Source of the DNA: Euzebyales bacterium
GTDB lineage: Bacteria > Actinomycetota > Nitriliruptoria > Euzebyales > JAHELV01
Direction: 5' to 3'
Length of the DNA: 42,743 bases
NCBI GenBank assembly: GCA_035461305.1
Contig: DATHVN010000174.1
Location: 1 to 42,743 of the forward strand
The notes beneath the pieces were generated by a model. The model saw nothing but the letters and a program-made list of their open reading frames with translations. It did no database searches and had not been told where the DNA came from. This document shows positions 1 to 8,096 of this stretch, piece by piece (position 1 is the stretch's first letter; each line of letters begins with the position of its first letter). The translations under genes and the position numbers were made by a program.

Positions 1-62
1 ACTTCTTGTACGTGCGGACGGTGCACACGGATGCCGAAGGTCTGCCTGAGCACCAAGGATGA
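1..62 (+). CDS. C-terminal end of an unidentified upstream gene (partial)
   Basis: An open frame entering from the left edge (first full codon at base 3) encodes the tail FLYVRTVHTDAEGLPEHQG and stops with TGA at 60-62. The stop overlaps the ATG of the TPR gene at 59 as ATGA, the same geometry used at many junctions in this window, which supports it as the true end of an upstream cistron. Only 19 residues are visible, so no family can be assigned. Confidence 0.45.
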   Translation, partial: FLYVRTVHTDAEGLPEHQG

Positions 63-1579
63 GGAAGGTCGTCACGCCCGAACACGCGGCCGGGCAGCGT
101 GCGGATCGGCGGGCGCTGGCCGAGATCAACGATCTCATCGACGACGGCGTCTACGACGCCGCGAGCGTGCTCGCGTGGGAGGTCCAGCGCGCGTCACCGG
201 GCGATCCGGCCGTGTGGCTGCTGCTCGCCCGCATCGACTACCTGCGTGAGCGCTTCGCCGCCGCGATGTACGCGGCGCGCATGGCGACGCGGCTGGATCC
301 CGCGTCATCGGACGCGTGGCTCGCGCTGGCGATGACGGGCGTGACGCGCTCGCGCTGGCAGACCGAGGGCCTGGACGCCGCGCTGCAGGCGACGGCGCTG
401 GCGCCAACGGATGCACGGTCCTGGACGGTGCTGTCGCAGTTGCAGCTCGCCGGTGGCGCGACCTACGAGGCGGCGGTCGCGGCGGAGCAGGCTATCCGAG
501 TGGACCCGTCCGTCCGCGGGGGCCACCTCATGTTGGGTGAGACGGCACTCGAGGTCGGGGAGCTGGCCCACGCCGAGGCTGCGTTCCGCCGGGTGCTCGA
601 GCTCGACAGCGACGACCCCGACGGACGCATGGGACTGGCCGAGACCCTGGAGGCGCAGGGCAAAGATCCGACCGAGGAGCTCGCTCAGTACGGCGCTCCG
701 ATGGTCCTCCAACGCCGCCGGTCGCGGCTGGCCGACAGGGTCCGGGCACGGACGGTAGCGCTGGCAGCCCCGCGCGCAGGCCCGGGCGGTCGACTGGCGG
801 TCGCCGTCGGAGGCTGCCTGCTGCTCGGTCTGCTGCTGGGACTGGTGATCCCGGGTCTCGGCGTGGTGCGTGGGCTCGTCGGCGCTGCGGCGCTCGTGCT
901 GATGTGGATCGCGGTCCGGCCGGTGCGCACGACGGCGCCGCACGGGAACCCGAACCGGCCGGTCGGCGTCACCGCTGACGACAGCGCACTGAGGGTCGAC
1001 GCCCGTGACGCCACGGACGAGGCAGACGCCGAGCGGCTCGAGGCCGCGGCCGGACATGCTGCGGCAGCGGAGCTCGGGGACGCATCGCTGGCCCGCGAGC
1101 TCGCCATCGACGTGGAGGAGCACGACGCCGCGCGGCGCGCCGGGACCGTGCCCTCGTCACCTCTGCCAGATCGCGAGGATGCGACCGCGCCAGCGTCCGC
1201 TGAGGCCCCGGCCGTCGAGGGCGACGACGAGACGGAGCCGGAGATGGTCGACGGTGTCACGGCGTCCGAGCTGCCCGACGCCCCCGACGAGCTCGCGGAG
1301 TTGAGTCGTGCCCGACTCGCGGCCTCGGACCTCGAGCTCGCGCACGCCGCAGCGTCACGTCTGGAGGCTGTGGCGCCGGGTACCCTGGAGGCGCACCGTG
1401 CGCTCGGAGCCGTCGCGCTCGCCGAGCAGGACTACGAGCAGGCGCGATTCCACTACCGCAGCGTACTGGAGCTCGAGCCACTCGATCAGGAGGCGCACGA
1501 GCGTCTCGCGCTCGTCAGTTCGAGCATGGGTCGACCGACATCACGGTTCCCGTTGCGCGGGTTCCGGAGCCGGCGGTGA
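59..1579 (+). CDS. TPR-repeat membrane protein
   Basis: A 506-residue protein with tetratricopeptide-like helical repeats. About residues 10-220 form an N-terminal TPR array; typical pieces are AAVAAEQAIRVDPSVRGGHL and AEAAFRRVLELDSDDPDGRM. A hydrophobic stretch at about 265-310 (LLLGLLLGLVIPGLG and LVGAAALVLMWIAV) looks like two membrane helices. An acidic, alanine-rich linker follows, then a second TPR pair near 415-490 ending in FHYRSVLELEPLDQEAHERL. TPR arrays are protein-interaction scaffolds; the partner is not evident. The ATG at 59 overlaps the stop of the preceding frame, and the TGA at 1577-1579 overlaps the GTG of the next gene, so the three are probably co-translated. The function is unknown beyond a membrane-anchored scaffold. 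Confidence 0.8.
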   Translation: MRKVVTPEHAAGQRADRRALAEINDLIDDGVYDAASVLAWEVQRASPGDPAVWLLLARIDYLRERFAAAMYAARMATRLDPASSDAWLALAMTGVTRSRWQTEGLDAALQATALAPTDARSWTVLSQLQLAGGATYEAAVAAEQAIRVDPSVRGGHLMLGETALEVGELAHAEAAFRRVLELDSDDPDGRMGLAETLEAQGKDPTEELAQYGAPMVLQRRRSRLADRVRARTVALAAPRAGPGGRLAVAVGGCLLLGLLLGLVIPGLGVVRGLVGAAALVLMWIAVRPVRTTAPHGNPNRPVGVTADDSALRVDARDATDEADAERLEAAAGHAAAAELGDASLARELAIDVEEHDAARRAGTVPSSPLPDREDATAPASAEAPAVEGDDETEPEMVDGVTASELPDAPDELAELSRARLAASDLELAHAAASRLEAVAPGTLEAHRALGAVALAEQDYEQARFHYRSVLELEPLDQEAHERLALVSSSMGRPTSRFPLRGFRSRR

Positions 1580-1797
1580 CCGAGGACAACTGGCACGTGG
1601 TGACGGTCCTACCGCACATGGCGGCGGTGCTGCTGCGCGGTGCACTCCAGGCGGAGGGCGTCCGAACGGAGCTGGATCGCGATGCGCTCGGCGCGGTCTA
1701 CGGTCTGGACAGCGGCGGCCACGCGACGCGGGTGCTGGTTCGCCCGGCCGATGCCGATCGCGCCCGACGGGTGCTCGCCGAGCTCGACCGTACGTGA
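1576..1797 (+). CDS. DUF2007-like small signal-transducing protein
   Basis: A 73-residue protein starting at a GTG that overlaps the upstream TGA (GTGA). The pattern VVTVLPHMAAVLLRGALQAEGVRTEL followed by GGHATRVLVRPADADRARRVLAEL matches the small DUF2007 (putative signal-transducing) fold: a one-domain alpha/beta protein in which an early helix chooses between related positions and the C-terminus ends in a helix with A-R-x-V-L-x-E-L. Members are usually 70-90 residues and of unknown biochemical role. It is probably translated together with the TPR protein. The family assignment rests on pattern resemblance only. Confidence 0.6.
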   Translation: MTEDNWHVVTVLPHMAAVLLRGALQAEGVRTELDRDALGAVYGLDSGGHATRVLVRPADADRARRVLAELDRT

Positions 1798-1865
1798 CCA
1801 CCGCCGCCGCCGCCGACCCTGCCCGCACGTTTCCGCGTGACGCTCGGTGGATCGGGCGCCGCGGC

Positions 1866-1871
1866 TATCCT
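1866..1871 (+). promoter_or_regulatory. -10 element (TATCCT) upstream of thrS
   Basis: TATCCT fits the actinobacterial TAnnnT -10 motif. An ATG in the thrS frame begins at 1877, so transcription could start almost exactly on that codon and give a leaderless message. No good -35 box was found at 16-19 bases upstream. Confidence 0.35.
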
Positions 1872-1936
1872 GCCTGATGCCTGCCGGCGCGATGACGTCG
1901 GCGCTCATCGACCGATCCGCAGGAGTGGTGATCAAC

Positions 1937-3916
1937 GTGACGAGCATCGTCGTGGCGCAGCCGGACGGTCCGCAGCGCACGGTCGAGCCTCCTGTCACGG
2001 TCGGCGATGCGCTCGAGGCGCTCGGGGCACGGCGCGGCCAGGTCATCGCCGCGCTGGTCGACGGGGTCGAACGTGATCTGACCGCGCCACTCGAGACGTC
2101 CGCCATGGTCGAGGCGATCACCGCCGACAGCGAACGAGGACGTCAGATCCTTCGCCACTCGGTCGCCCACATAATGGCCCAGGCGGTGACCGACCTGTTC
2201 CCAGGTGCGAAGTTCGCGATCGGTCCACCGATCGCCGACGGCTTCTACTACGACTTCGACGTCGAGACACCGTTCACACCTGACGATCTGGAGCGGATCG
2301 AGACGCGGATGCACGAGATCATCGGCGAGGGTCAGCACTTCGAGCGTCGGACGCTGTCGCCTGACGAGGCGCTCGAGCTGTTCGCCGATCAGCCGTACAA
2401 GCGGGAGATCATCGAAGGCGTCGACGCCGACGAGGGCGCCGGCGACGCCGAAGTCACGGTCTACGCCAACCTCCGCGGCGACGGCACCGAGTGGGTGGAC
2501 CTGTGCCGTGGGCCCCACCTCCCGACGACGCGGTGGGTGCCGGTCTTCGCCCTGCAGCGCGTCGCGGGTGCCTACTGGCGTGGCGACGAGGCCAATCCCC
2601 AGCTGCAGCGCATCTACGGCACCGCGTGGGAGTCCGGCAAGGCGCTGCGGGCACACGTGGAGCGCCTCGAGCAGGCCAGGGCGCGCGACCACCGCAAGCT
2701 GGGGCGTGATCTGGATCTGATCTCATCGCCCGACCAGCTCGGCACGGGGCTCATGCTGTTCCACCCGCGCGGCGGCCGGGTGCGGCTCGTGATGGAGGAC
2801 TACAGCCGCGATATGCACCTGCAGCGCGGATACGAGCCGGTCTACACGCCGCACGTGGGCCGCAGCCTGCTCTGGGAGACGTCGGGGCACCTCGACTTCT
2901 ACGCCGACAGCATGTTCCCCCCGATGCGCATGGCCGACAAGGGCCACGGCGAGGTCGGCGACTACTACGCCAAGCCGATGAACTGCCCGTTCCACGTGAT
3001 GATCTTCGGCAGCCGGACCCGCAGCTACCGCGAGTTGCCACTGCGCCTGGCGGAGCTCGGCACGGTCTACCGTTACGAGCGGTCCGGGGTGGTGCACGGC
3101 CTGCTGCGCGCCCGCGGCTTCACGCAGGACGATGCGCACATCTTCTGCACCGCCGAGCAGGTCGTCGACGAGGTCGTGGAGGTCATCGACTTCACGCTCG
3201 CGCTGTACCGCGACTTCGGGTTCGTCGACGGGCCTTCGCGCGTGGCGCTGTCGACGCGACCACCCAAGGCTGACACGGTCGGCACCGACGAGGGGTGGAC
3301 CCACGCCGAGGCGGCGCTGGCGGCTGCGCTCGAGCGCTCTGGCCTGGGCTACATCGTCGATGAGGGCGAGGGTGCGTTCTACGGACCGAAGATCGACTTC
3401 CAGGTGATCGATGCGCTCGGGCGTGCGTGGCAGCTGAGCACCATCCAGGTCGACTTCAACCTGCCCGAGCGCTTCGACCTCGGGTACGTCGCGTCCGACG
3501 GCATCACCCGCCGGCCGTTCATGATCCACCGTGCCCTGTACGGGTCGTTGGAGCGGTTCTTCGCGATCCTCCTCGAGCACTTCGGTGGCGCGTTCCCGAC
3601 GTGGCTCGCGCCGGTGCAGTCGGTGGTGGTGCCCATCGGCGAGGTCCACCACGCCTACGCCGACCAGGTCGGGGAGCGGCTGCGCGACGCTGGCCTTCGC
3701 GTTGACGTCGACCGCTCCGACGACACCCTCGGCGCAAAGATCCGTCGCCACCAGGTGGACAAGGTGCCCTACCAGCTCATCGTCGGCGACGCCGAGGTCG
3801 AGGCCGGCACCGTTTCGATGCGGGCGCGTGATGGCAGGCAGCGCAAGGGCGTCGCCGTCGCGACGTTCATCGACGAGGTGACCCGGGAGGTCGCCGAGCG
3901 CGGCGCCGGTGGCTGA
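1937..3916 (+). CDS. thrS: threonyl-tRNA synthetase
   Basis: Charges tRNA-Thr with threonine in the cytoplasm. From GTG 1937 the protein has 659 residues: a TGS domain at about 1-65, the editing domain starting with the zinc-binding HSVAH at about 73-77, the class II catalytic core with MNCPFH near 348 and ERSGVVHGLLRARGFTQDDA (motif 2 region), and the anticodon-binding domain from about 560. This matches the family length. The start is uncertain: GTG 1937 has AGGAG at 1921-1925; GTG 1928 is too close to it; ATG 1892 and ATG 1877 are in frame, and 1877 lies just after a TATCCT -10 box and could be used as a leaderless start adding 20 residues. The stop overlaps the next gene by 8 bases. Confidence 0.95.
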   Translation: MTSIVVAQPDGPQRTVEPPVTVGDALEALGARRGQVIAALVDGVERDLTAPLETSAMVEAITADSERGRQILRHSVAHIMAQAVTDLFPGAKFAIGPPIADGFYYDFDVETPFTPDDLERIETRMHEIIGEGQHFERRTLSPDEALELFADQPYKREIIEGVDADEGAGDAEVTVYANLRGDGTEWVDLCRGPHLPTTRWVPVFALQRVAGAYWRGDEANPQLQRIYGTAWESGKALRAHVERLEQARARDHRKLGRDLDLISSPDQLGTGLMLFHPRGGRVRLVMEDYSRDMHLQRGYEPVYTPHVGRSLLWETSGHLDFYADSMFPPMRMADKGHGEVGDYYAKPMNCPFHVMIFGSRTRSYRELPLRLAELGTVYRYERSGVVHGLLRARGFTQDDAHIFCTAEQVVDEVVEVIDFTLALYRDFGFVDGPSRVALSTRPPKADTVGTDEGWTHAEAALAAALERSGLGYIVDEGEGAFYGPKIDFQVIDALGRAWQLSTIQVDFNLPERFDLGYVASDGITRRPFMIHRALYGSLERFFAILLEHFGGAFPTWLAPVQSVVVPIGEVHHAYADQVGERLRDAGLRVDVDRSDDTLGAKIRRHQVDKVPYQLIVGDAEVEAGTVSMRARDGRQRKGVAVATFIDEVTREVAERGAGG

Positions 3917-4640
3917 GGTGAGCCACGGGTCGAAGCGGTCGAAGGGCCTCGATCGGGTGCGGGCGAGCGTCCGCGAGCCGGTGGGCGGGGACCGGATGGT
4001 GCGGGCGAGCGCCAGCGAGCCGGTGGGCGGGGACCGGACGGTGCGGGCGAGCGCCAGCGGAGATGAGACCGTGCGAGCCAGGGCGGCGCAGATCGACGTG
4101 CGCGCGGGAGGGCAGCGTTCCGATCCCGAGCAGCGCATCGACGAGCTGCAACGCCTGTGGACGCCGTGGCGGAACGCCTATGTGACCGACCCTGACGCGT
4201 CGTCGCAGGGCTGCCCGTTCTGCCACCTGCCCGGCCGCGGCGCGGCGCACGACGCCGAGTCGCTGATCCTGCACCGGGGGACCGTGGCGTTCGTCATCCT
4301 CAATGCCTACCCGTACAACCCCGGGCATCTGATGATCGTGCCGTACCGCCATACGGACGACTACGTCTCGCTGTCGGACGCCGAGGTCCACGAGATGGCG
4401 ATCTTGACGCAGCGCGCGGTGCGGGTGCTGCGCCGGACCTCGGGCGCGCACGCGTTCAACATCGGCCTGAACCTCGGCGGGATCGCGGGTGCCGGCATCG
4501 CCGATCACGTGCACCAGCACGTCGTGCCGCGCTGGGGCGGTGACACCAACTTCATGCCCGTGATCGGCCAGACCAGGGTGCTGCCGGAGCTGTTGGACGA
4601 GACGTGGGCGCGCATCGCTCCGGCGTTCGCCGACGGCTGA
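3909..4640 (+). CDS. HIT-domain Ap4A phosphorylase with repeated N-terminal extension
   Basis: A HIT-family nucleotide hydrolase/phosphorylase. The histidine triad is in DHVHQHVVPRWGGDTNFMPV near residue 200, the same context as the mycobacterial Ap4A phosphorylase that also lies between thrS and pgsA. Conserved positions begin at LQRLWTPWRNAYV, about residue 79. Before that lies an extension rich in repeats of VRAS.xEPVGGDR (14-residue period). GTG 3909 overlaps the end of thrS by 8 bases, so translation is probably coupled. Alternative in-frame starts lie in each repeat (3957, 3999, 4041) and at GTG 4099, which would remove the extension. The enzyme is expected to degrade diadenosine tetraphosphate, a by-product of aminoacyl-tRNA synthetases. 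Core assignment is firm; the start is not. Confidence 0.85.
   Translation: MAEVSHGSKRSKGLDRVRASVREPVGGDRMVRASASEPVGGDRTVRASASGDETVRARAAQIDVRAGGQRSDPEQRIDELQRLWTPWRNAYVTDPDASSQGCPFCHLPGRGAAHDAESLILHRGTVAFVILNAYPYNPGHLMIVPYRHTDDYVSLSDAEVHEMAILTQRAVRVLRRTSGAHAFNIGLNLGGIAGAGIADHVHQHVVPRWGGDTNFMPVIGQTRVLPELLDETWARIAPAFADG
3957..4085 (+). repeat. 42-base in-frame tandem repeat at the start of the HIT gene
   Basis: Units begin with GTGCGGGCGAGCG at 3957, 3999 and 4041, a period of 42 bases (14 codons). The third unit is shortened and is followed by a divergent GTGCGAGCCAGG at 4071. The first two full units are nearly identical and each ends in GGGCGGGGACCGG just before another potential start codon. 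The repeat keeps the HIT frame throughout. Confidence 0.85.
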
Positions 4641-4645
4641 GGCGC

Positions 4646-4651
4646 TAGGCT
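4646..4651 (+). promoter_or_regulatory. -10 element (TAGGCT) upstream of pgsA
   Basis: TAGGCT lies in the 38-base gap between the HIT gene and pgsA. The same hexamer occurs upstream of pdxS and the DUF948 gene in this window, which supports it as a house -10 motif. No clear -35 box. Confidence 0.35.
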
Positions 4652-4678
4652 CCTTCCATCACGTCCTGTACGTCGAGA

Positions 4679-5266
4679 GTGTCCGCCGTGGTCATCAACG
4701 CTCACGCCCGCACAGCAACCGACCGCCTCGTCGTGCCGATCGGTCGCAGCCTCGCGCGCCTGGGCGCGACCCCGAACGGCCTGACGACCTTCGGCGTGCT
4801 CGCGACGTTCGTCGGTGCCGGTGTCGTGCTGGCCGGCCATCACCTGGCCGGTGCGCTGGTGCTCGCCGTGGCGACCGCGACCGACGCACTGGACGGTACG
4901 GTCGCCAGGCTGCGTGGTCGTGTGACGGCTTGGGGCTCGTTCTACGACAGCGTCAGCGACAGGATCAGCGACGTCGTGCTGCTCGGTGCGGCGCTGTGGC
5001 TGGTGCGTGACACCGTGCTGCTGTTCACCGTGGCGCTGGTGGCGCTCGGCGGCGCGCTGCTGACATCGTACATCCGCGCCAAGGCCGAGTCGCTGGGGTG
5101 GGAAGCGACGGTGGGCCTGCTCGAGCGTCCGGAGCGGGTCATCATCCTGCTCGTCGGCATCGGCCTCGGGCTGCTGCCGCTCGCCTTGTGGGTGCTGGCC
5201 GTGGGAGGCGCCGTGACCGTCGCGCAGCGGCTGCGAGCTGTCCGGCGGCAGGCCCTGCAGGAATGA
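4679..5266 (+). CDS. pgsA: CDP-alcohol phosphatidyltransferase, probable phosphatidylinositol phosphate synthase
   Basis: A 195-residue integral membrane enzyme that moves a phosphatidyl group from CDP-diacylglycerol to an alcohol. The family signature DG-x2-AR-x8-G-x3-D-x3-D is complete in DGTVARLRGRVTAWGSFYDS followed by VSD, at about residues 78-101, with hydrophobic helices on both sides. The order HIT gene, this gene, acyltransferase, PimA-like glycosyltransferase equals the mycobacterial cluster in which PgsA1 makes phosphatidylinositol phosphate, so inositol phosphate is the inferred acceptor rather than glycerol phosphate. GTG 4679 is taken as the start; GTG 4688 is also possible. The stop TGA overlaps the ATG of a 14-codon bridging frame. 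Confidence 0.85.
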   Translation: MSAVVINAHARTATDRLVVPIGRSLARLGATPNGLTTFGVLATFVGAGVVLAGHHLAGALVLAVATATDALDGTVARLRGRVTAWGSFYDSVSDRISDVVLLGAALWLVRDTVLLFTVALVALGGALLTSYIRAKAESLGWEATVGLLERPERVIILLVGIGLGLLPLALWVLAVGGAVTVAQRLRAVRRQALQE

Positions 5267-5307
5267 TCCGGATGCGGGGGCGCGGCGTCCGCCGCGAGTG
5301 TCGGTGA
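5263..5307 (+). CDS. putative 14-codon bridging mini-cistron between pgsA and the acyltransferase gene
   Basis: ATG 5263 overlaps the pgsA stop as ATGA. The frame reads MIRMRGRGVRRECR and stops at 5305-5307, which overlaps GTG 5304, an in-frame candidate start of the acyltransferase gene, as GTGA. This double overlap is the geometry seen at several other junctions here. On its own it could arise by chance, since only the frame has to match. Confidence 0.3.
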   Translation: MIRMRGRGVRRECR

Positions 5308-6317
5308 CGGTGGCGGACGGTTCACAGGGCGCGACCCGCGTGCCGTCGTACCGCGGCTCGGGGATCATCGGTCGCCCGGTCGACAGGCGACCCGGCGCCG
5401 CCGAGCGAGTGCCCCAGCGCCGTCCAGACACGCGGCGCCAGCGGGTGGTCGGCGCGCTGTGGCTGGCGGCGTGGCAGCTGGCCCGGTGGGTGCCCGAGGC
5501 GGTTGCATTCCGCCTGGCCGACGCCGCCGCGCTGCTCGCCGCACGCCGCGCTGGCCACGGCCGTGACCGGGTCCGAGCCAACCTCGCCCGCGTCGTCGCC
5601 CCCCACGTGCTCGACGCAACGGTGACGAGGGCGTACCGGTCGTATGCGCGGTACTGGGTCGAGGCCTTCCGGGTGGCCGACATCGGCGCCGCCGACATCG
5701 CCTCACGTGTGGACGCCCGTGGCCTCGATCTGCTTGACGACGTGCTCGAGCGGGGCCGCGGCGCGATCGTGCTGCTGGCCCACCACGGCTCCTGGGACGT
5801 TGCCGCGCGCTGGGCCGAGGTCCACGGCTACCACCTGGCGGTCGTCGCCGAGATCGTGCGGCCGCGGGCGCTGTTCGCCCGCTTCGTGCGGCTGCGCGAG
5901 GAGATGGGGCTGGAGGTCGTGCCGCTCGAGCCGCGCGCCAGCATCAGCGGCCGCGGCATCGGTGCGCGCCTCGGTGACGTGTTGGGCGACAACCACCTGG
6001 TCGGCCTTCTGACCGACCGTGACCTGTCAGGTCGCGCACCGATGGTCGACTTCTTCGGCAAGCCGTGCCGACTTCCGCTCGGCGCGACGGTGCTGGCCAA
6101 GCGGTACCGGGCACCGGTCGTGCCCACGGCGATGCTGCAGCTGCCCGGACGCCGCTGGCGTCTGCAGATCCTCGAGCCACGGTGGCTGCACGACCTGGAG
6201 ATCCGCGACGCGCAACGGCAGGTGGCCGCTGCCCTGGAGGAGGTCATCCGCCTCGATCCGGCGCAGTGGCACGCGTTCCAGCGGATCTGGTCCACGTCGG
6301 AGCCCTCGGCGCCGTGA
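5298..6317 (+). CDS. lysophospholipid acyltransferase family protein, PatA-like
   Basis: A protein of about 339 residues in the bacterial lipid A/phosphatidylinositol mannoside acyltransferase family. The catalytic H-x4-D/E motif is present in LLAHHGSWDVAARWAE at about residues 161-176, and the acceptor-site region reads LLTDRDLSGRAPMVDFFGKP near 236-255. Placed between pgsA and a PimA-like gene it should acylate mannosylated phosphatidylinositol at the cytoplasmic membrane, as PatA does in mycobacteria; this role is inferred from context. The first 50 residues are basic and unconserved, so the true start may be later (GTG 5304, 5340 or 5409). The TGA overlaps the GTG of the next gene. Confidence 0.82.
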   Translation: MSVTVADGSQGATRVPSYRGSGIIGRPVDRRPGAAERVPQRRPDTRRQRVVGALWLAAWQLARWVPEAVAFRLADAAALLAARRAGHGRDRVRANLARVVAPHVLDATVTRAYRSYARYWVEAFRVADIGAADIASRVDARGLDLLDDVLERGRGAIVLLAHHGSWDVAARWAEVHGYHLAVVAEIVRPRALFARFVRLREEMGLEVVPLEPRASISGRGIGARLGDVLGDNHLVGLLTDRDLSGRAPMVDFFGKPCRLPLGATVLAKRYRAPVVPTAMLQLPGRRWRLQILEPRWLHDLEIRDAQRQVAAALEEVIRLDPAQWHAFQRIWSTSEPSAP

Positions 6318-7426
6318 GGATCGCGCTGGTCTGCCCCTACGACTGGACGCGTTCCGGCGGCGTCCAGTCGCATGTCGCGCAGCTCGCGACGCACCTGTCC
6401 GAGCGCCACCGCGTCGTCGTCTTCGCTCCACACCGTCGTGGCGTCGCGCCGGCGGTGTCGGCACCCGCGGTCGTCGACGTCGGGCGTCCGCTGCCGGTGC
6501 CCTACAACCAGTCGGTCGCCCCGGTCGCGGTCTCGCCGACGGCCGCCGGCCGTGTGCTGCGTCGGGTCGCCAGATTCTCACCGGACGTCACCCACGTGCA
6601 CGAACCGCTGTCTCCGCTCGTGTCCGCAGCGGTCGCAGCGTTCGGGCGGCGTCCACTGGTCGCGACGTTCCACTCGTGGTCCCACCACGACCGCCTGTAC
6701 CGACTGGTGGCACCGTTCGGACGCCACGTCGCGAAGCGCCTCGACGTCCGCGTCGCCGTGTCACCAACGGCCCAGGTCTACGCTGCCGAGGCGCTCGGCG
6801 TGCCGATCGGTGGCTTCAAGGTGGTGCCCAACGGGATCGACGTCGCCCGGTTCGACGCCGAGCCCATCCACGCGCTGCGGGATCCGGCACGGCCACTGCT
6901 GCTGTTCGTCGGGCGGCTGGAGCCGCGCAAGGGCCTCGACGTGCTGGTCCGCGCCTTCCTGCGCGTCCGGGCGGCCTGGTCAACCGTGCGGCTGTGCGTG
7001 GTCGGCGAGGGGGCGCAGCGGGAGCGCTGCCAGCAGATGATTCCGAGCTCTATCCGCCACGACGCACTGTTCGTGGGCCACGTCGACGACGCAGAGAAGG
7101 CGCGGTACTTCGCCAGCGCCGACCTGTTCGTCGCGCCGAACGTCGGCGGCGAGTCGTTCGGGATCGTCCTGTTGGAGGCGATGGCAGCGGGCCTGCCGGT
7201 CGTCGCGAGCGACATCCCCGGCTTCCGCACGGTCATGCGCGACGGGCACCAGGGTCGGTTCGTCCGCCCCGGCGACGCACCCGGGCTGGCCGGCACGATC
7301 CTCACCCTGTTGTCGAATGACAAGCTGCGTGACGCGATGTCACGCGAGGGTCGGCGCCACGCCGCGGGCTACGACTGGAGCGGCGTCGCTGCGCAGCTCG
7401 AGGCGCTGTACGCCAGCCTGGTCTAG
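6314..7426 (+). CDS. pimA: GT4-family glycosyltransferase, probable phosphatidylinositol mannosyltransferase PimA
   Basis: A 370-residue GT-B glycosyltransferase. GTG 6314 overlaps the upstream TGA and gives the expected beginning VRIALVCPYDWTRSGGVQSH, whose Gly-Gly loop contacts the sugar nucleotide. The C-terminal GT4 signatures are LLFVGRLEPRKGLDVLV at about 195-211 and APNVGGESFGIVLLEAMAAG at about 276-295, the latter with the E-x7-E motif. In mycobacteria PimA transfers the first mannose from GDP-mannose to phosphatidylinositol at the inner membrane face. The neighbours (pgsA and PatA-like) support the same pathway here. Length and motifs fit; donor and acceptor are inferred. Confidence 0.87.
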   Translation: MRIALVCPYDWTRSGGVQSHVAQLATHLSERHRVVVFAPHRRGVAPAVSAPAVVDVGRPLPVPYNQSVAPVAVSPTAAGRVLRRVARFSPDVTHVHEPLSPLVSAAVAAFGRRPLVATFHSWSHHDRLYRLVAPFGRHVAKRLDVRVAVSPTAQVYAAEALGVPIGGFKVVPNGIDVARFDAEPIHALRDPARPLLLFVGRLEPRKGLDVLVRAFLRVRAAWSTVRLCVVGEGAQRERCQQMIPSSIRHDALFVGHVDDAEKARYFASADLFVAPNVGGESFGIVLLEAMAAGLPVVASDIPGFRTVMRDGHQGRFVRPGDAPGLAGTILTLLSNDKLRDAMSREGRRHAAGYDWSGVAAQLEALYASLV

Positions 7427-7462
7427 GCGCACATCCATTCGTCATCCGAGGCAGATCGTCCG

Positions 7463-7468
7463 TACACT
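7463..7468 (+). promoter_or_regulatory. -10 element (TACACT) upstream of lemA
   Basis: TACACT sits 32 bases before the lemA ATG in a 74-base gap. The same hexamer precedes efp. AAAGGT at 7489-7494 could serve as the ribosome binding site. Confidence 0.4.
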
Positions 7469-7500
7469 CGGCATCTGGCAGATAGCGAAAGGTCGGTCAC

Positions 7501-8055
7501 ATGACCGCGTTGATCGTCATCGTCGTGGTGGTGCTGCTGCTGGCGGTCGTGTGGGCCGTCGCCGGCTACAACGGCCTGGTCGCCCAGCGGAACCGGGTGC
7601 AGAACGCCTGGTCGACCATCGACGTGCAGCTCAAGCGTCGCTACGACCTGATCCCCAACCTCCTCGAGACCGTGAAGGGATACGCCGAGCACGAGCGCGA
7701 TGTGCTGACGGCGGTCACGGCGGCGCGCACGTCGGCGATGGAGGCGTCGGGTGTGCAGGAGCAGGCCGCGGCCGAGAGCGAGCTGTCACGGGCGCTGTTC
7801 AACCTGCGCGCCACGGCGGAGGCCTATCCCGACCTCAAGGCCAGCGATCAGTTCGGTCAGCTGCAGGAGGAGCTGACCAACACCGAGGACCGGATCGCGT
7901 TCGCACGCCAGGCGTACAACGACTCGATCAACCGGTACGACACGAAGCGGCAGAAGGTGCCGACCAACCTGATCGCGAACAGGGGCAACTTCGAGGCCTA
8001 CGAATACTTCGAGGCCGACACCGACAGCCGCTCGCCGGTGCAGGTCAAGTTCTAG
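7501..8055 (+). CDS. lemA: LemA family protein
   Basis: A 184-residue membrane protein with one N-terminal helix (LIVIVVVVLLLAVVWAVAGY) followed by the LemA signature YNGLVAQRNRVQNAWSTIDV and QLKRRYDLIPNLLETVKGYA. The rest is a four-helix bundle exposed outside the membrane, closing with the family ending A-F-x-A-Y-E-Y-F. LemA proteins are widespread and their biochemical role is unsettled. Length is normal. It appears to be transcribed alone from the TACACT promoter. Confidence 0.92.
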   Translation: MTALIVIVVVVLLLAVVWAVAGYNGLVAQRNRVQNAWSTIDVQLKRRYDLIPNLLETVKGYAEHERDVLTAVTAARTSAMEASGVQEQAAAESELSRALFNLRATAEAYPDLKASDQFGQLQEELTNTEDRIAFARQAYNDSINRYDTKRQKVPTNLIANRGNFEAYEYFEADTDSRSPVQVKF

Positions 8056-8096
8056 CCACCCGCCCTCCGCGACCGGGTGCCGGACGGTCGCGCACG

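Noticed and set aside
1797-1937. T-box riboswitch before thrS
   Set aside because: No T-box sequence, specifier stem or terminator is visible in the 140 bases.
2723-4138. Long minus-strand open frame opposite thrS
   Set aside because: Runs antisense to a well-conserved synthetase with no family motifs; long shadow frames are expected in GC-rich DNA.
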